In this document: in pieces, positions 37,799 through 48,593 of the stretch | Position numbering within the stretch: the first letter of the stretch is position 1 | Layout of the letters: each line of letters begins with the position of its first letter | Assembly: GCF_036511935.1 (NCBI RefSeq) | Contig: NZ_AP028878.1 | Span: forward strand, 868,001 to 932,000 | Direction: 5' to 3' | DNA length: 64,000 nt | Source of the DNA: Marinobacter nanhaiticus D15-8W | GTDB lineage: Bacteria; Pseudomonadota; Gammaproteobacteria; Pseudomonadales; Oleiphilaceae | Translations under genes and position numbers: made by a program | The notes under the pieces: generated by a model | Told to the model about the DNA's origin: nothing | What the model saw: the letters and a program-made list of their open reading frames with translations, nothing else | The model's database searches: none

Positions 37799-39136
37799 TT
37801 GGTTCGAGTTCCAGCGTTGTTGTGGATCGGTATGCTTGTCGGCGCTAGCCTGTTGGCGTCGCCGGCATTCGCCGAACAAGAAGACGCTGGCAAGACTTTC
37901 CGCGAAGGTGTTATAGCCTTCCAGGGCGGTGATCTGCAACGGTCGCGTGAGCTTTTGGAGCAGGCTGCCGCAATGGGCTACGCTGCGTCTGCCCTGCACT
38001 ACAACCTGGGTGTGGTCTATTACAGGCTCGAGCGCTATGGCCGGGCGGAAACTGCGTTTGAACGCCTGCTCGATACGCCGCATCGGGATCTGGCCCGATA
38101 CAACCTGGGCTTGATTGCAAAGGCGACCGGTCGTGCAGCGCGTGCCGACAGGCTTTTTCTCGAAGTCGCGAATACCGCGACCGAATCGAATCTACGCGTA
38201 CTGGCGCGTCGCCAACTGGATCTTCAAAAGGGCCCAGTTGACCACGCGACGTCGTGGCTGCTATTCGCATCAGCAGGATTGGGTTACGAAGAGAATCTTT
38301 CTTTATTACCCGATACGGCAGCTTCAGAAGATAACGACACCTACCACGAGCTGGTGCTCTATACGCGCGGGCCTCTGATGAACCTCGATGCCGACATGGG
38401 CTCGGAATCCCGAATCGAGGCGCAGGCCAGCTATTACCAGCGCCATTATCACCACGATCGTCCCTACAATACCGATGCACTTAAAGGCGGGGTGAGCTGG
38501 TACGTCGACGACGGGAATGCCAGCCGCCGGGTCGGGGTTGATCAGGTCTATTTCTGGGCGGACAGCGCTTCCAGGGAAACACACACAGGACTCTATGGCG
38601 ACTGGCGCTGGGGGACTTGCACGACTGGCGTCTCCGGTCGTTGTCAGTTGAAGGCAGAAATCACTCGCGTTCATCCTTTCGAGGGGTACGAAGCGTACCG
38701 CGGCATGCGTTACAACGCACTGGGCCGATACCGGGCTGATTGGGGCGATTGGCGGGGTTCAGCCAGCTATGAACTGGAACTGAACGCCCGTGAAGACTTC
38801 AGTACATATACCCAGTATGTGGATGTGTCGCCGGCTCGCCACAAGTTTGAACTGGGAGTCGATTACGTGGCCACCCGGAATCTGCTTGTGGGCGGCGCCC
38901 TGGAATATCGGCTGAGCCGCTATGAGGATGCCTACCGCTTTCCGGCCGGCTCGACCTTCGAGTCCGGTGAACGTTCCGATGACCGTTATGCCGCTTCATT
39001 ACAAATGGAGTATGCCTTTCTTGCCGCATGGTCTGTTGTCCTCGATGCGACATACGAGCGCAACGAGAGTTCGCTTTCGCAGTACAGCTATGAAAACCGG
39101 AGCTACCAGCTGACATTGAGTTATTTTTTGCCCTGA
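37799..39136 (+). CDS. TPR plus outer-membrane beta-barrel protein
   Basis: 445 residues from TTG 37799 (GGGAG 10 bases upstream). Signal peptide ends A-F-A. Residues 30-140 hold two to three TPR-like helix pairs (A-L-H-Y-N-L-G-V-V-Y-Y-R-L-E-R-Y-G-R-A-E-T-A-F, L-A-R-Y-N-L-G-L-I-A). From about 155 to the end are alternating aromatic strands with turns, ending in Y-Q-L-T-L-S-Y-F-L-P, where a terminal aromatic-rich strand is typical of outer-membrane barrels. The layout resembles Slam-type or YaiO-like porins, without strong family evidence. It probably belongs with the sigma-factor operon, 151 bases after the repeat protein. Confidence 0.75.
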   Translation: MVRVPALLWIGMLVGASLLASPAFAEQEDAGKTFREGVIAFQGGDLQRSRELLEQAAAMGYAASALHYNLGVVYYRLERYGRAETAFERLLDTPHRDLARYNLGLIAKATGRAARADRLFLEVANTATESNLRVLARRQLDLQKGPVDHATSWLLFASAGLGYEENLSLLPDTAASEDNDTYHELVLYTRGPLMNLDADMGSESRIEAQASYYQRHYHHDRPYNTDALKGGVSWYVDDGNASRRVGVDQVYFWADSASRETHTGLYGDWRWGTCTTGVSGRCQLKAEITRVHPFEGYEAYRGMRYNALGRYRADWGDWRGSASYELELNAREDFSTYTQYVDVSPARHKFELGVDYVATRNLLVGGALEYRLSRYEDAYRFPAGSTFESGERSDDRYAASLQMEYAFLAAWSVVLDATYERNESSLSQYSYENRSYQLTLSYFLP

Positions 39137-39267
39137 ATGCTCACGTCTTCGAGCATCCGGGTAGGTTCCAGTGCCAATAGGGTTATGTAATAGTTCTCTC
39201 TTAACGCGGCCACCTTGGAAGGTAACAAGGTAAACGCGGTCATAGGGATATGCTTGAGGGTGATTCG

Positions 39268-40182
39268 ATGAAGTATTGTGTATCGGCAACCTGGAAAACG
39301 GCGTTGCTCTGTTTGAGTGTGACTTTGGCGCTGAGTGGTTGCGAATGGGAATTCGGTACTATCGATGAAGACGAAGAGGGCAAGTTGACGCTGGAATTGG
39401 CCGATGCTCCTGTCGATGACCTGACTGAAGTGAATATCACCGTGACCGGTGTGGAGGTCAAACCTTCTGACGAGGATGCGCTGGTTTTTACCTTCGACGA
39501 GCCGGAAACCTACGATCTGCTCGAGTTGCAGAATGGTAAAACGGCGAAGTTGCTGTCTAACGAGGACGTGCCCGCCGAGTCCTACGAGTGGATACGGCTG
39601 AACCTGAGCAGCGAAAGCGGTGCCCATTACGTTGTGGGTGAAGATGGAGGCCGTTATTCACTCGCTATCCCGTCCGGTGCCCAGTCAGGGCTACAAGTCA
39701 ATGCCGGCTTTTCTATTGACGAGGACGACGAGATCGAATTGACCCTGGATTTTGACGTGCGCAAGTCCGTGGTTAATGCCAACAGCACGCTGGCTAACTA
39801 CCTGCTGCGGCCGGTTTTGCGTCTGGTGATCAATGATGAGGTAGGTTCGATTGCCGGGACGGTGGATGAGTCCACCGTTATCGCTGTGGAGTGCGATAAT
39901 GCCCAGGATTACGCTGGTCTGGTTTATGTCTACGAAGGCGTTGATATCTCGCCAGACGACCTGGGCAGCGGTACCGAGCCGGTTGTCGCCGTGCCGGTAG
40001 TCACCGACGAGGAGGACCCCGGCACCTATCGCTACGAGGCTTCCCTACTCAGCGAGGGCAACTACACCGTGAGCTACAGCTGCGATATCGATAATAACGA
40101 CGTCGACGAGGCCATTGAATTCGTGGAGACGGAGTCGGTGGAAGTAGAAGCCGGCGAGGAAGCCGAAATCAATTTCAACTGA
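39268..40182 (+). CDS. DUF4382 lipoprotein 2
   Basis: 304 residues from ATG 39268, eight bases after GAGGG; an upstream in-frame ATG at 39250 is less likely. The lipobox is A-L-S-G-C. The mature part is a clear relative of 34727-35635: L-A-D-A-P-V-D-D-L-T-E-V-N-I-T-V-T-G-V, E-P-E-T-Y-D-L-L-E-L-Q-N-G, W-I-R-L-N-L-S and D-F-D-V-R-K-S-V-V, and an equivalent C-terminal Y-T-V-S-Y-S-C-D. It is more acidic (about one Asp/Glu in every five residues). Ended by a strong terminator shared with lipA on the other strand. Confidence 0.88.
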   Translation: MKYCVSATWKTALLCLSVTLALSGCEWEFGTIDEDEEGKLTLELADAPVDDLTEVNITVTGVEVKPSDEDALVFTFDEPETYDLLELQNGKTAKLLSNEDVPAESYEWIRLNLSSESGAHYVVGEDGGRYSLAIPSGAQSGLQVNAGFSIDEDDEIELTLDFDVRKSVVNANSTLANYLLRPVLRLVINDEVGSIAGTVDESTVIAVECDNAQDYAGLVYVYEGVDISPDDLGSGTEPVVAVPVVTDEEDPGTYRYEASLLSEGNYTVSYSCDIDNNDVDEAIEFVETESVEVEAGEEAEINFN

Positions 40183-40205
40183 TCGTTTCGCAACCAGAGA
40201 TATAG

Positions 40206-40234
40206 AAAGGGCGGCCAGTTTGGCCGCCCTTTTT
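40206..40234. terminator. Bidirectional terminator
   Basis: AAAGGGCGGCCA/TGGCCGCCCTTT, 12 perfect pairs around a three-base loop, with a T run on the plus strand and A run before it. It closes DUF4382 lipoprotein 2 and lipA. Confidence 0.93.
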
Positions 40235-40251
40235 GTCTGTGCTGCCCCGTT

Positions 40252-41325
<1,074 letters not shown>

Positions 41326-41331
41326 TTATGC

Positions 41332-41350
41332 CTGTCCATTTTTTGGACAG
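41332..41350. repeat. CTGTCCA/TGGACAG palindrome upstream of lipA
   Basis: Seven perfect pairs around a T5 spacer lie in the 328-base gap between lipA and hemL, about 157 bases upstream of the lipA start. It looks like an operator or small hairpin; no T run follows on either strand. Nothing else except the hemL terminator is seen in the gap. Confidence 0.5.
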
Positions 41351-41463
41351 CAGCGAGTCGAAGTCAATGCGAGGCTGGCAAGGGCGTGGCGGGATGTGAC
41401 GTGCGTCTCGGAGGTGGCCCGGTATGACCAGAAGGACAGGTGCTACCAAAAAGACGACTGAAC

Positions 41464-41493
41464 GGAAAACGCCGACTACCAAGGTAGCCGGCG
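41464..41493 (-). terminator. Terminator of hemL
   Basis: Minus-strand stem CGCCGGCTACC/GGTAGTCGGCG, one G-T pair, tight loop, then TTTT. It begins 11 bases after the hemL stop. Confidence 0.8.
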
Positions 41494-41503
41494 CTAGATA
41501 CCC

Positions 41504-42787
41504 TTACGGCAGGGTTTTCATGACTCTTTCGGCAGCAGCGAGGGTTTGCTCGATATCCTCGTCCGACAGGGCAGCGCAGGTGAAGCTGGCCTCGAAGGCA
41601 GACGGCGCCAAGTAGATGCCCTCTTTCAGCATGCCTTGGAAGAAGTGCTTGAAACGTTCGGCATCGCAGTTCATGACTTCGCCGAAGCTGGTCACCTGGT
41701 TTTGGTCGGTGAAGAAGAAGCCGAACATGGCGCCGGCGCTCTGGACCACCAACGGGATATCCGCGGCGTCCGCTGCACGCTTGAAACCGTCACGCAGTAT
41801 GTTGGTCTTCTCGGTTAAATGGTCGTGAAAGCCCGGCTCCGAAATCGCTTCCAGGGTCGTTAAGCCCGCTCGCATGGCTAGGGGGTTACCGGAGAGTGTG
41901 CCCGCCTGGTATACCGGCCCTAGCGGCGAGATATGAGACATGATTTCACGCTTACCGCCAAAGGCGCCGACGGGTAGGCCGCCACCGATGACCTTACCCA
42001 GGCAGGTGAGGTCCGGTGTCACGCCATAACGTTCCTGCGCGCCACCGCGCGACACGCGGAAGCCGGTCATCACCTCATCGAAGATCAGCACGCTGCCATG
42101 CTGGTCACAGACATTGCGCAGGCCTTCCAGGAAGCCCGGTACCGGCGGGATGCAGTTCATGTTACCTGCCACCGGTTCGACGATCACGGCGGCAATCTCG
42201 TCACCCATTTCCGCGAAAACTTTACGCACGCTTTCGATGTCGTTGAAGTTAACCGTGAGGGTATGCTCAGCCAGACTCGCGGGAATGCCCGGCGAATTCG
42301 GTACCCCGAGCGTCAGCGCACCGGAGCCGGCCTTTACAAGTAGCGAATCTACGTGGCCGTGGTAGCAGCCCTCGAACTTGACGACCTTGTCGCGGCCGGT
42401 GTAGCCGCGGGCCAGGCGGATGGCGCTCATGGTTGCCTCGGTCCCGGAGTTGACCATGCGAACCAAATCGATGGATGGCACCATCTCGCAGATTTTCTTG
42501 GCCATCGCGGTCTCGATAGCCGTGGGCGCACCGTAACCGACGCCGACGTCGATCTGCGCGTGCAGGGCGTCGATCACTCGCTGGTCGCGATGGCCCAGGA
42601 TCATCGGGCCCCAGGAGCCTATGTAGTCGATATAGCGCTTGTCGTCTTCATCGTACAGGTAGGCGCCCTTGGCGGTCTTGATGAAGATGGGGGTGCCACC
42701 CACGCCCTTGAACGCCCGGACCGGGGAATTGACGCCGCCGGGAATGTAACGCTGGGCGTTTTCGAAAAGGGTTTCGGACTGTGTCAT
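41504..42787 (-). CDS. hemL: Glutamate-1-semialdehyde 2,1-aminomutase
   Basis: 427 residues. It converts glutamate-1-semialdehyde to 5-aminolevulinate for haem, with pyridoxal or pyridoxamine phosphate. Seen: [14 protein letters not shown] at the start, [22 protein letters not shown], and the lysine-containing [15 protein letters not shown]. It follows the thiD-thiE pair, the order known in Pseudomonas. Another haem gene, hemJ, lies just upstream of thiD. Confidence 0.98.
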   Translation of the reverse strand: MTQSETLFENAQRYIPGGVNSPVRAFKGVGGTPIFIKTAKGAYLYDEDDKRYIDYIGSWGPMILGHRDQRVIDALHAQIDVGVGYGAPTAIETAMAKKICEMVPSIDLVRMVNSGTEATMSAIRLARGYTGRDKVVKFEGCYHGHVDSLLVKAGSGALTLGVPNSPGIPASLAEHTLTVNFNDIESVRKVFAEMGDEIAAVIVEPVAGNMNCIPPVPGFLEGLRNVCDQHGSVLIFDEVMTGFRVSRGGAQERYGVTPDLTCLGKVIGGGLPVGAFGGKREIMSHISPLGPVYQAGTLSGNPLAMRAGLTTLEAISEPGFHDHLTEKTNILRDGFKRAADAADIPLVVQSAGAMFGFFFTDQNQVTSFGEVMNCDAERFKHFFQGMLKEGIYLAPSAFEASFTCAALSDEDIEQTLAAAERVMKTLP

Positions 42788-42832
42788 CAGGAGGACTCCC
42801 GTTAATGGATTGAAGATAAGGGGACGGAAAAA

Positions 42833-43468
42833 TCAGGTGTTGAAAAGTTCGGTAAAGGCGCGGGCCCGGGCTTCCACATCGTCGGTGCCGAAGAGCCCGC
42901 CAATGACGGCCAGCAGGTCGGCGCCTTGGGCGATCAGTAGAGGGGCGTTCTCCAGGGTGATGCCGCCGATTGCACTGAGCGGTAGCCGATATTGCTGTGC
43001 CTGCTGCAAGATCTCTGGTGTTGCGGCAGGGGCGCCCGGTTTGGTCATCGACGGAAAGAAACGCCCGAAGGCGAGATAGTCGGCGCCAGACTTGACTGCA
43101 GCTTCCGCCAGGTCGAGGCTGGCATGACAGGTCTGGCCGATGATCGCATCTGGTCCCAGCAGGTCGCGGGCGGCGCGGAGCTCGCCATCTTCCTGGCCCA
43201 GGTGAGCGCCGGCGGCGCCGATGCGTTTGGCCAGTTCCGGGTCGTCATTGATCAATAGAGGAACGTGAGCGTTTCTGCAGACGGAGAGCAAGTCGCTGGC
43301 ACGACGGAGACGATCGGACGGCCCGGATGTCTTGTCCCGATACTGCACCATCACCGCTCCGCCGCGCAGCGCGGCCTCGACCGCTGGAACCAGTCGCTTA
43401 TCCGGCAAGAGATCCGGGTCGGTGATGGCATAGAGCCCAGGGCGGAGGCTATATTTCGAGGGTGTCAT
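42833..43468 (-). CDS. thiE: Thiamine-phosphate synthase
   Basis: 211 residues from ATG 43468, overlapping the thiD stop by four bases; a longer frame runs back into thiD and is discarded. It joins hydroxymethylpyrimidine pyrophosphate and thiazole phosphate. Seen: L-Y-A-I-T-D-P, V-Q-Y-R-D-K (pyrophosphate site), [26 protein letters not shown] and P-L-S-A-I-G-G-I-T. Translation is coupled to thiD. Confidence 0.96.
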   Translation of the reverse strand: MTPSKYSLRPGLYAITDPDLLPDKRLVPAVEAALRGGAVMVQYRDKTSGPSDRLRRASDLLSVCRNAHVPLLINDDPELAKRIGAAGAHLGQEDGELRAARDLLGPDAIIGQTCHASLDLAEAAVKSGADYLAFGRFFPSMTKPGAPAATPEILQQAQQYRLPLSAIGGITLENAPLLIAQGADLLAVIGGLFGTDDVEARARAFTELFNT

Positions 43469-44250
43469 GACGTGGCCGCCGCCCCGCCGCGGTCGGGAAC
43501 GGGCTGACCGCGTCCGACGGTCAGAGCGTGTTCGATAGCTTTGGAGACATAGCCCTGCGCCTGTTCGATGGCGCTGTCCAGGTCCAGGCCTTGGGCGCGG
43601 CCTGCGGCAATCGCAGCTGCCAGGGTACAGCCTGAGCCGTGGTATTCGCCGCCGCGCCGTTCGAGTTTCCACTCGGCGTCCGGGCTGCCGGGCCGGTGCA
43701 GCCGGTTGGTAATCTGTGGTTCGTCACCGTGGCCGCCGGTGGTGAGAACGGCGGGGCAGCCCTGGGCGATCAGGGTTTCTGCGGCGCTACGTTCGTTCTC
43801 GATGCCGCCAAGCTGCGCCAGTTCCACCCCGTTGGGCGTGATCACATCGGCGATGGGGAACAGTCGCTCCTTCATCGCGCTCACCAGAGCTTCATCGGCC
43901 AGCTCACCGCCGCCAGCAGCCTTGATGACCGGGTCCACGATCAGCGGAATGTCTTGCTTGTCCTCAACGAACTGGACCAGCACGTCGACGATGGCCGCGC
44001 TACCCAGTGCACCGGTCTTGATCGCGTGTATCGGCACGTCGGCTGACAGGCACTCCAGCTGCTGGCGGATCATATCGGCGTTGATGGCCTCGGCGTTGTA
44101 GACATTTAGGGTATCCTGCACAGTCAGGCAGGTTATGACCGGTAACGGGTGGCAGCCGAGGGCGGTGATCGCCTGGATATCCGCCTGAATGCCGGCGCCG
44201 CCGGAGGGATCAAGTCCCGACAGGATCAGCACGTGTGGACGTTGGTTCAT
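43465..44250 (-). CDS. thiD: Hydroxymethylpyrimidine (phosphate) kinase
   Basis: 261 residues. It phosphorylates hydroxymethylpyrimidine twice in thiamine synthesis. Seen: [18 protein letters not shown] near the N terminus, [23 protein letters not shown] and the anion-hole [12 protein letters not shown] second kinase of this family has no reason to be nearby. First gene of the thiD-thiE pair; hemJ lies 24 bases upstream on the same strand. Confidence 0.96.
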   Translation of the reverse strand: MNQRPHVLILSGLDPSGGAGIQADIQAITALGCHPLPVITCLTVQDTLNVYNAEAINADMIRQQLECLSADVPIHAIKTGALGSAAIVDVLVQFVEDKQDIPLIVDPVIKAAGGGELADEALVSAMKERLFPIADVITPNGVELAQLGGIENERSAAETLIAQGCPAVLTTGGHGDEPQITNRLHRPGSPDAEWKLERRGGEYHGSGCTLAAAIAAGRAQGLDLDSAIEQAQGYVSKAIEHALTVGRGQPVPDRGGAAATS

Positions 44251-44274
44251 AGCACGACCTTGTGTCGGATAGAT

Positions 44275-44697
44275 TCAGAAAGGTTTCACGGTTACGAGAA
44301 TGACCACGGCGATCAGGATCAGAACCGGGAACTCGTTAAACCAGCGGTAGAAAACATGCGACCGCCGATTGGCGTCGTCGCGAAAGACCTTGACCAGATG
44401 GCCACAATAAAAATGATAGGCCACCAGGACAGCGACCAGCGCCAGTTTCGCATGAAGCCAGCCCTGACTGAAATAACCGGCCGGGTTATAGCTGATCAGC
44501 CAAAACCCGAGAACGACGGTGACGACCATCGAGGGCGTGGCAATGCCCCGGTAAAGCTTGCGCTCCATAATCTTGAACCGCTCGCGCCCTGTCTCATCCT
44601 GGGCGCTGGCGTGATAGACGAATAGTCGCGGCAGGTAAAAGATGCCGGCGAACCAGCAGACCATGGCGATGATATGGAAGGCTTTCACCCAGAGCAT
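44275..44697 (-). CDS. hemJ: Protoporphyrinogen oxidase HemJ
   Basis: 140 residues with four hydrophobic helices. HemJ oxidises protoporphyrinogen IX in the inner membrane. The family markers are H-I-I-A-M-V-C-W-F-A-G-I-F-Y-L-P-R-L-F-V-Y-H at the start (a conserved His), K-L-Y-R-G-I-A-T-P-S-M and W-L-H-A-K-L-A-L-V. A neighbouring position to hemL strengthens the haem-pathway call. Confidence 0.9.
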   Translation of the reverse strand: MLWVKAFHIIAMVCWFAGIFYLPRLFVYHASAQDETGRERFKIMERKLYRGIATPSMVVTVVLGFWLISYNPAGYFSQGWLHAKLALVAVLVAYHFYCGHLVKVFRDDANRRSHVFYRWFNEFPVLILIAVVILVTVKPF

Positions 44698-44744
44698 GCA
44701 TTCATTCCTTTCGGTGTCGTCGTTATTCTTTGCGGTATTGATCG

Positions 44745-46526
44745 CTACTCTTTGCGATATTGATAGTAGCTTTCGATTTCGCTTCTGAGTACCACGCCGA
44801 TAATGCGCTGGATCATCGGCGCCGCGTGGCGTTGGACATAGAGCGCTTCCGCCTGGCTGCTGGCGAACTGCTCCATGGCTTCCTCGAGCGTAGCCTGGTA
44901 GGGAATGGGGGCCAGATCCCGTCGATTGGCCGGGATTTCCATCAGGTCTAACTCGGGGATCTCGTCGGGTTTATCGTCGTTCGGCATCAGTTGTTCCGCG
45001 TGATCCTCCAGGTACCGTGCCATGTCGACGGCGGGCAGCAGCGCGGTCGGGCCGTTCTGGCCGTCTACGATAAGCCATCGAGGTTCGCTCTTGAGGATTT
45101 CCCGGGCCTTTTCGGCGGTGATACGCCGATTGGTGCGGCGGATACTGCGTTCCATGATCGCGCCCACGGAAACTCGCCGTAGGGCTTGGATGATGGGCGA
45201 GTTCTGGTAGCTCAGACCTTGGCTCTTGAGGACCGAGAGGAATATTGAGCGCTGACCGAAAACCTCGCTGGCCACCAGGCTTGAAACAGTAATGACCAGC
45301 ATGCCGGGAAGGATGATGTTCGGGTTGCGGGTCAGCTCAAGCAGCGCCATCAGCGCCGCAAGGGGCGCCTGTAATACGGACCCCATCATCGCACCCATGC
45401 CCAGCATGGCATAGAAACCAGCGCTCGAGGCATAGTTCGGTGCTGCTGCTGCGCCAATCAGGCCCATCGCCCCGCCAATAGTGGCGCCGATAAAGATAGT
45501 CGGGCCGATCAGGCCGCTGGGCATGCCCAGGCCGATGGTGACCGCAGTGATGACCAGCTTGGTAATGGCAATAGCCAGCAGGAGGAGGATTGGCAGCTGT
45601 CCGTGGATGGCTTCACTGACCGTGTCATAGCCGATACCCATGATTTCCGGCAGCAGGATGGCGGCAGGTACCATCAACAGTCCCGCCACGGTCATCCTTA
45701 GCAGGATTGGCCGCTGGTTGAACCGGGTCGAGAGCACCAGCAAACGCACGAAGGCGGCGGAGGCAACACCGATGACCAGGGCGATGGCGAGGATCCAGGG
45801 GATCTCCAGCAGGGAGTTCATGGTCAGCGGGGGCACGCTGAAGGCAGGTTCCGAGCCGTACGCCGCCTGGGTCACCACGGCAGAACTCACCGACGCCAGG
45901 ATGACTGGGGTGAAGCCGGCAATGGTGTATTCCATCATCACCACTTCCATGGCGAAGATTACCCCGGCGATGGGCGTGTTGAACGACGCTGAGATCGCTG
46001 CCGCGCAACCGCAGGCCACCAGCGTGCGGATACTGTTGTTGGGTAGCTTCATCCACTGGCCCAGCAGGCTGGAAAAAGCCGCGCCCAAATGCACCGCTGG
46101 CCCTTCCCGGCCGGAGGACTGCCCCGTCAATACGGTGCCGACCCCGAAGACGAACTGGATGACCGCGCTACGCAGCGAGATATAGCCCTGATGATAGTTG
46201 AGGCGTTCCATGACGTAGGTCACCCCGACCTTGCGGTCGGAGATCGCCAGGCGATGCATGAGGACGCCCAGTGTCAGTGCCCCGGCCAATGGCAGCAGGC
46301 CCCGGGTCACTAAATCGAGGCTTTCAAAGGCTTCGTCATGGCGGGCCGGGAGAAAGGTCGCTAGCGGCCATTCGATCGCCAGACGGAAGAGCAGGATAAC
46401 CAGGCCAGTGACGATGCCCGCGAACAGGCCAAGGAGCGCCAGTTGGGGCAGCGCGTCCACGCCTGACAACCGCCGCCGAAACATCGGAATCAGCTCATCG
46501 TTAATACGTCGCTTGATTTTGTCCAT
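44745..46526 (-). CDS. CLC-family chloride channel/antiporter with CBS domains
   Basis: 593 residues. The membrane part has the CLC helices with G-R-E-G-P-A-V-H-L-G (gating glutamate, about residue 142) and G-M-P-S-G-L-I-G-P-T-I-F-I-G. The usual G-S-G-I-P selectivity loop is not seen at its expected place, where V-G-V-T-Y-V-M-E occurs, so ion preference may differ. Two CBS domains follow from about 450 (R-W-L-I-V-D-G-Q-N-G, and L-A-P-I-P-Y-Q-A-T-L-E-E-A-M). It moves anions across the inner membrane. No operon partner is evident. Confidence 0.9.
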   Translation of the reverse strand: MDKIKRRINDELIPMFRRRLSGVDALPQLALLGLFAGIVTGLVILLFRLAIEWPLATFLPARHDEAFESLDLVTRGLLPLAGALTLGVLMHRLAISDRKVGVTYVMERLNYHQGYISLRSAVIQFVFGVGTVLTGQSSGREGPAVHLGAAFSSLLGQWMKLPNNSIRTLVACGCAAAISASFNTPIAGVIFAMEVVMMEYTIAGFTPVILASVSSAVVTQAAYGSEPAFSVPPLTMNSLLEIPWILAIALVIGVASAAFVRLLVLSTRFNQRPILLRMTVAGLLMVPAAILLPEIMGIGYDTVSEAIHGQLPILLLLAIAITKLVITAVTIGLGMPSGLIGPTIFIGATIGGAMGLIGAAAAPNYASSAGFYAMLGMGAMMGSVLQAPLAALMALLELTRNPNIILPGMLVITVSSLVASEVFGQRSIFLSVLKSQGLSYQNSPIIQALRRVSVGAIMERSIRRTNRRITAEKAREILKSEPRWLIVDGQNGPTALLPAVDMARYLEDHAEQLMPNDDKPDEIPELDLMEIPANRRDLAPIPYQATLEEAMEQFASSQAEALYVQRHAAPMIQRIIGVVLRSEIESYYQYRKE

Positions 46527-46799
46527 GTGCCGGACTGCCTGTTATCGGAATCGAATGTTGATTGATCCGGCGGACCGCTATCGGTCGGGGATCAAAACTC
46601 AGCGAACGAAGAACTCAGGAAACGAATAGTGACAATAACTTGGTGTATTGTAACCAGCCTTCTATAGGGTGCCAAAAGCCGGACGATTATCATGTTAGAC
46701 TTGCGGCTGGTTTCCGGGGCCTGGACACGTATCGTTACCTGTCTATTATCCAGACGTACCCCGGATCTGGCGACCCGCGAACATGAGGAGGACGGCACG

Positions 46800-47837
46800 T
46801 TGATCAAAGTGGGCATTGTGGGTGGAACCGGCTACACCGGCGTTGAGCTCTTGCGGATCCTGGCGACACATCCCCAGGCCGAGGTGACGATGATTACCTC
46901 GCGATCCGAGGCGGGGCAGCCCGTAGCCGATATGTATCCCAACCTGCGCGGCTACTTTGATCTCGAGTTTACCGAGCCGGATGAAGAGCGACTCGCAGCC
47001 TGCGACCTGGTGTTCTTCGCCACGCCTCATGGTGTAGCCATGCGTACCGCGCCAAAGCTGATCGCCGCCGGTACGCGGGTCGTGGATCTGTCCGCCGATT
47101 TCCGTATCCGTGATCTCGACGTGTGGGCGGCTTGGTATGGTATGCCCCACGAATCCGTCGAGTGGGCGGAAAAAGCGGTCTATGGTCTGCCGGAAGTCTT
47201 CCGCGACCAGATCCGCGATGCGAAACTGGTGGCCAATCCCGGTTGCTACCCTACAGCGGTTCAGCTGGGTTTCCTGCCGCTACTGGAGAAAGGCCTGGTC
47301 GATCCGTCCCGTCTGATCGCCGATGCCAAGTCCGGCGCCAGTGGTGCCGGACGCCAGGGCAAGATTGGGATGCTGCACGGCGAGATCGGTGAGAGCTTCA
47401 AGGCCTATGGTGCCTCCGGCCACCGCCATCTGCCGGAAATTCGTCAGGGCCTGGAAATTGCGGCGGGTGGACGCGTTGGTGTGACCTTCGTGCCGCATCT
47501 GCTGCCGATGATTCGTGGTATCGAAGCGACGCTTTATGCTGAGGTGCGCGATCCGGCCATTTTCGACACACTACAGTCGCTCTACGAAGAGCGTTTTGCT
47601 AATGAGCCTTTTGTGGACGTCATGCCCTATGGCGCCCATCCGGAAACCCGCAGCGTACGCGGCGCCAACCATTGCCGCATGGCTTTGCATCGCCAGGAGA
47701 ACAGTCCCGTGGTGATTGTCTCCTCGGTGATCGACAACCTGGTGAAAGGTGCTGCGGGCCAGGCTGTACAGAACATGAACATCATGTTCGGTATCGATGA
47801 AACCGCAGGACTCGATGCACCGGCCTTGTTGCCCTGA
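46800..47837 (+). CDS. argC: N-acetyl-gamma-glutamyl-phosphate reductase
   Basis: 345 residues from TTG 46800, which lies nine bases after AGGAGG; the longer frame from 46692 is not conserved in type. It reduces N-acetylglutamyl phosphate in arginine synthesis. Seen: [14 protein letters not shown] (NADP loop), the catalytic [11 protein letters not shown], and H-R-H-L-P-E-I. First of argC-DUF6776-bactofilin-erpA, the order of PA0662-PA0665 in P. aeruginosa. Confidence 0.97.
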   Translation: MIKVGIVGGTGYTGVELLRILATHPQAEVTMITSRSEAGQPVADMYPNLRGYFDLEFTEPDEERLAACDLVFFATPHGVAMRTAPKLIAAGTRVVDLSADFRIRDLDVWAAWYGMPHESVEWAEKAVYGLPEVFRDQIRDAKLVANPGCYPTAVQLGFLPLLEKGLVDPSRLIADAKSGASGAGRQGKIGMLHGEIGESFKAYGASGHRHLPEIRQGLEIAAGGRVGVTFVPHLLPMIRGIEATLYAEVRDPAIFDTLQSLYEERFANEPFVDVMPYGAHPETRSVRGANHCRMALHRQENSPVVIVSSVIDNLVKGAAGQAVQNMNIMFGIDETAGLDAPALLP

Positions 47838-47849
47838 CGGAGAACGGTT

Positions 47850-48590
47850 TTGGCTTCAGGCAAAGAGCACCGGGGTGAGTATGTCGTCGTCAGGCACCGG
47901 CCCGGCCGCCGCATCCGGCGATTTTTGATTCTTCTTACCTTTAGCGTAGGGGCGGCTGTTCTCGGCTACATGACCGGTATGGCGCAGGGCGGTTTCCGCT
48001 TCACTGACATGGCGAAAACCCGGTCGGTACTTTCGTCGGAATTGTCTAAACTGCGCGAACAACATACCGATTTGCAGCAGAAGATGATCAATCTGGAGCG
48101 GGGCAATCGCATCGATCAGCAAGCCCTGAAACAGGCACGCGAGACCATTTCCCAGTTGGAATCGAAGATGGTCTCCCTGAATTCCGACCTGACGTTCTAC
48201 AAGAACATCATGGCGCCATCTGAAACGGCTACCGGACTCCAGATCCAGCGTTTCGAGCTTGATAAACGTCGTTCCGACGGGACTTATGCCTTCAAGCTGG
48301 TATTGACGCAAGTGGGTGACAACCGCAGCTATATCGCCGGCTTCGTCGCCGTCAACGTCATAGGTGAGAAGGGGGGAGAGCGCCAAGTGATCGCGCTTCG
48401 CGATCTGTCGAAGGATATCGAAGATCTGGGTGTGCGGTTTCGCTACCGCTATTTCCAGGACGTGGAGGGCGTCATGACCTTGCCGGCCGACTTCACACCG
48501 CTGGAAATCCAGGTGGTGGCCAAGGCGGAGGGGAAGAAAGCGTCACGCAGCGAACGAACATTTGACTGGCAATTGTTATTGGAGAGCTAA
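47850..48590 (+). CDS. DUF6776-like membrane protein with coiled coil
   Basis: 246 residues from TTG 47850. A basic N terminus (R-H-R-P-G-R-R-I-R-R) is followed by one membrane helix (about 25-42), a predicted coiled coil (about 60-115, heptads of L/I and K/E) and a compact beta-strand domain. It matches the uncharacterised inner-membrane protein found between argC and a bactofilin in Pseudomonas-type clusters. Twelve bases after argC and three before the bactofilin gene; a partner of the bactofilin at the cell envelope is a plausible inference. Confidence 0.8.
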   Translation: MASGKEHRGEYVVVRHRPGRRIRRFLILLTFSVGAAVLGYMTGMAQGGFRFTDMAKTRSVLSSELSKLREQHTDLQQKMINLERGNRIDQQALKQARETISQLESKMVSLNSDLTFYKNIMAPSETATGLQIQRFELDKRRSDGTYAFKLVLTQVGDNRSYIAGFVAVNVIGEKGGERQVIALRDLSKDIEDLGVRFRYRYFQDVEGVMTLPADFTPLEIQVVAKAEGKKASRSERTFDWQLLLES

Positions 48591-48593
48591 GGC

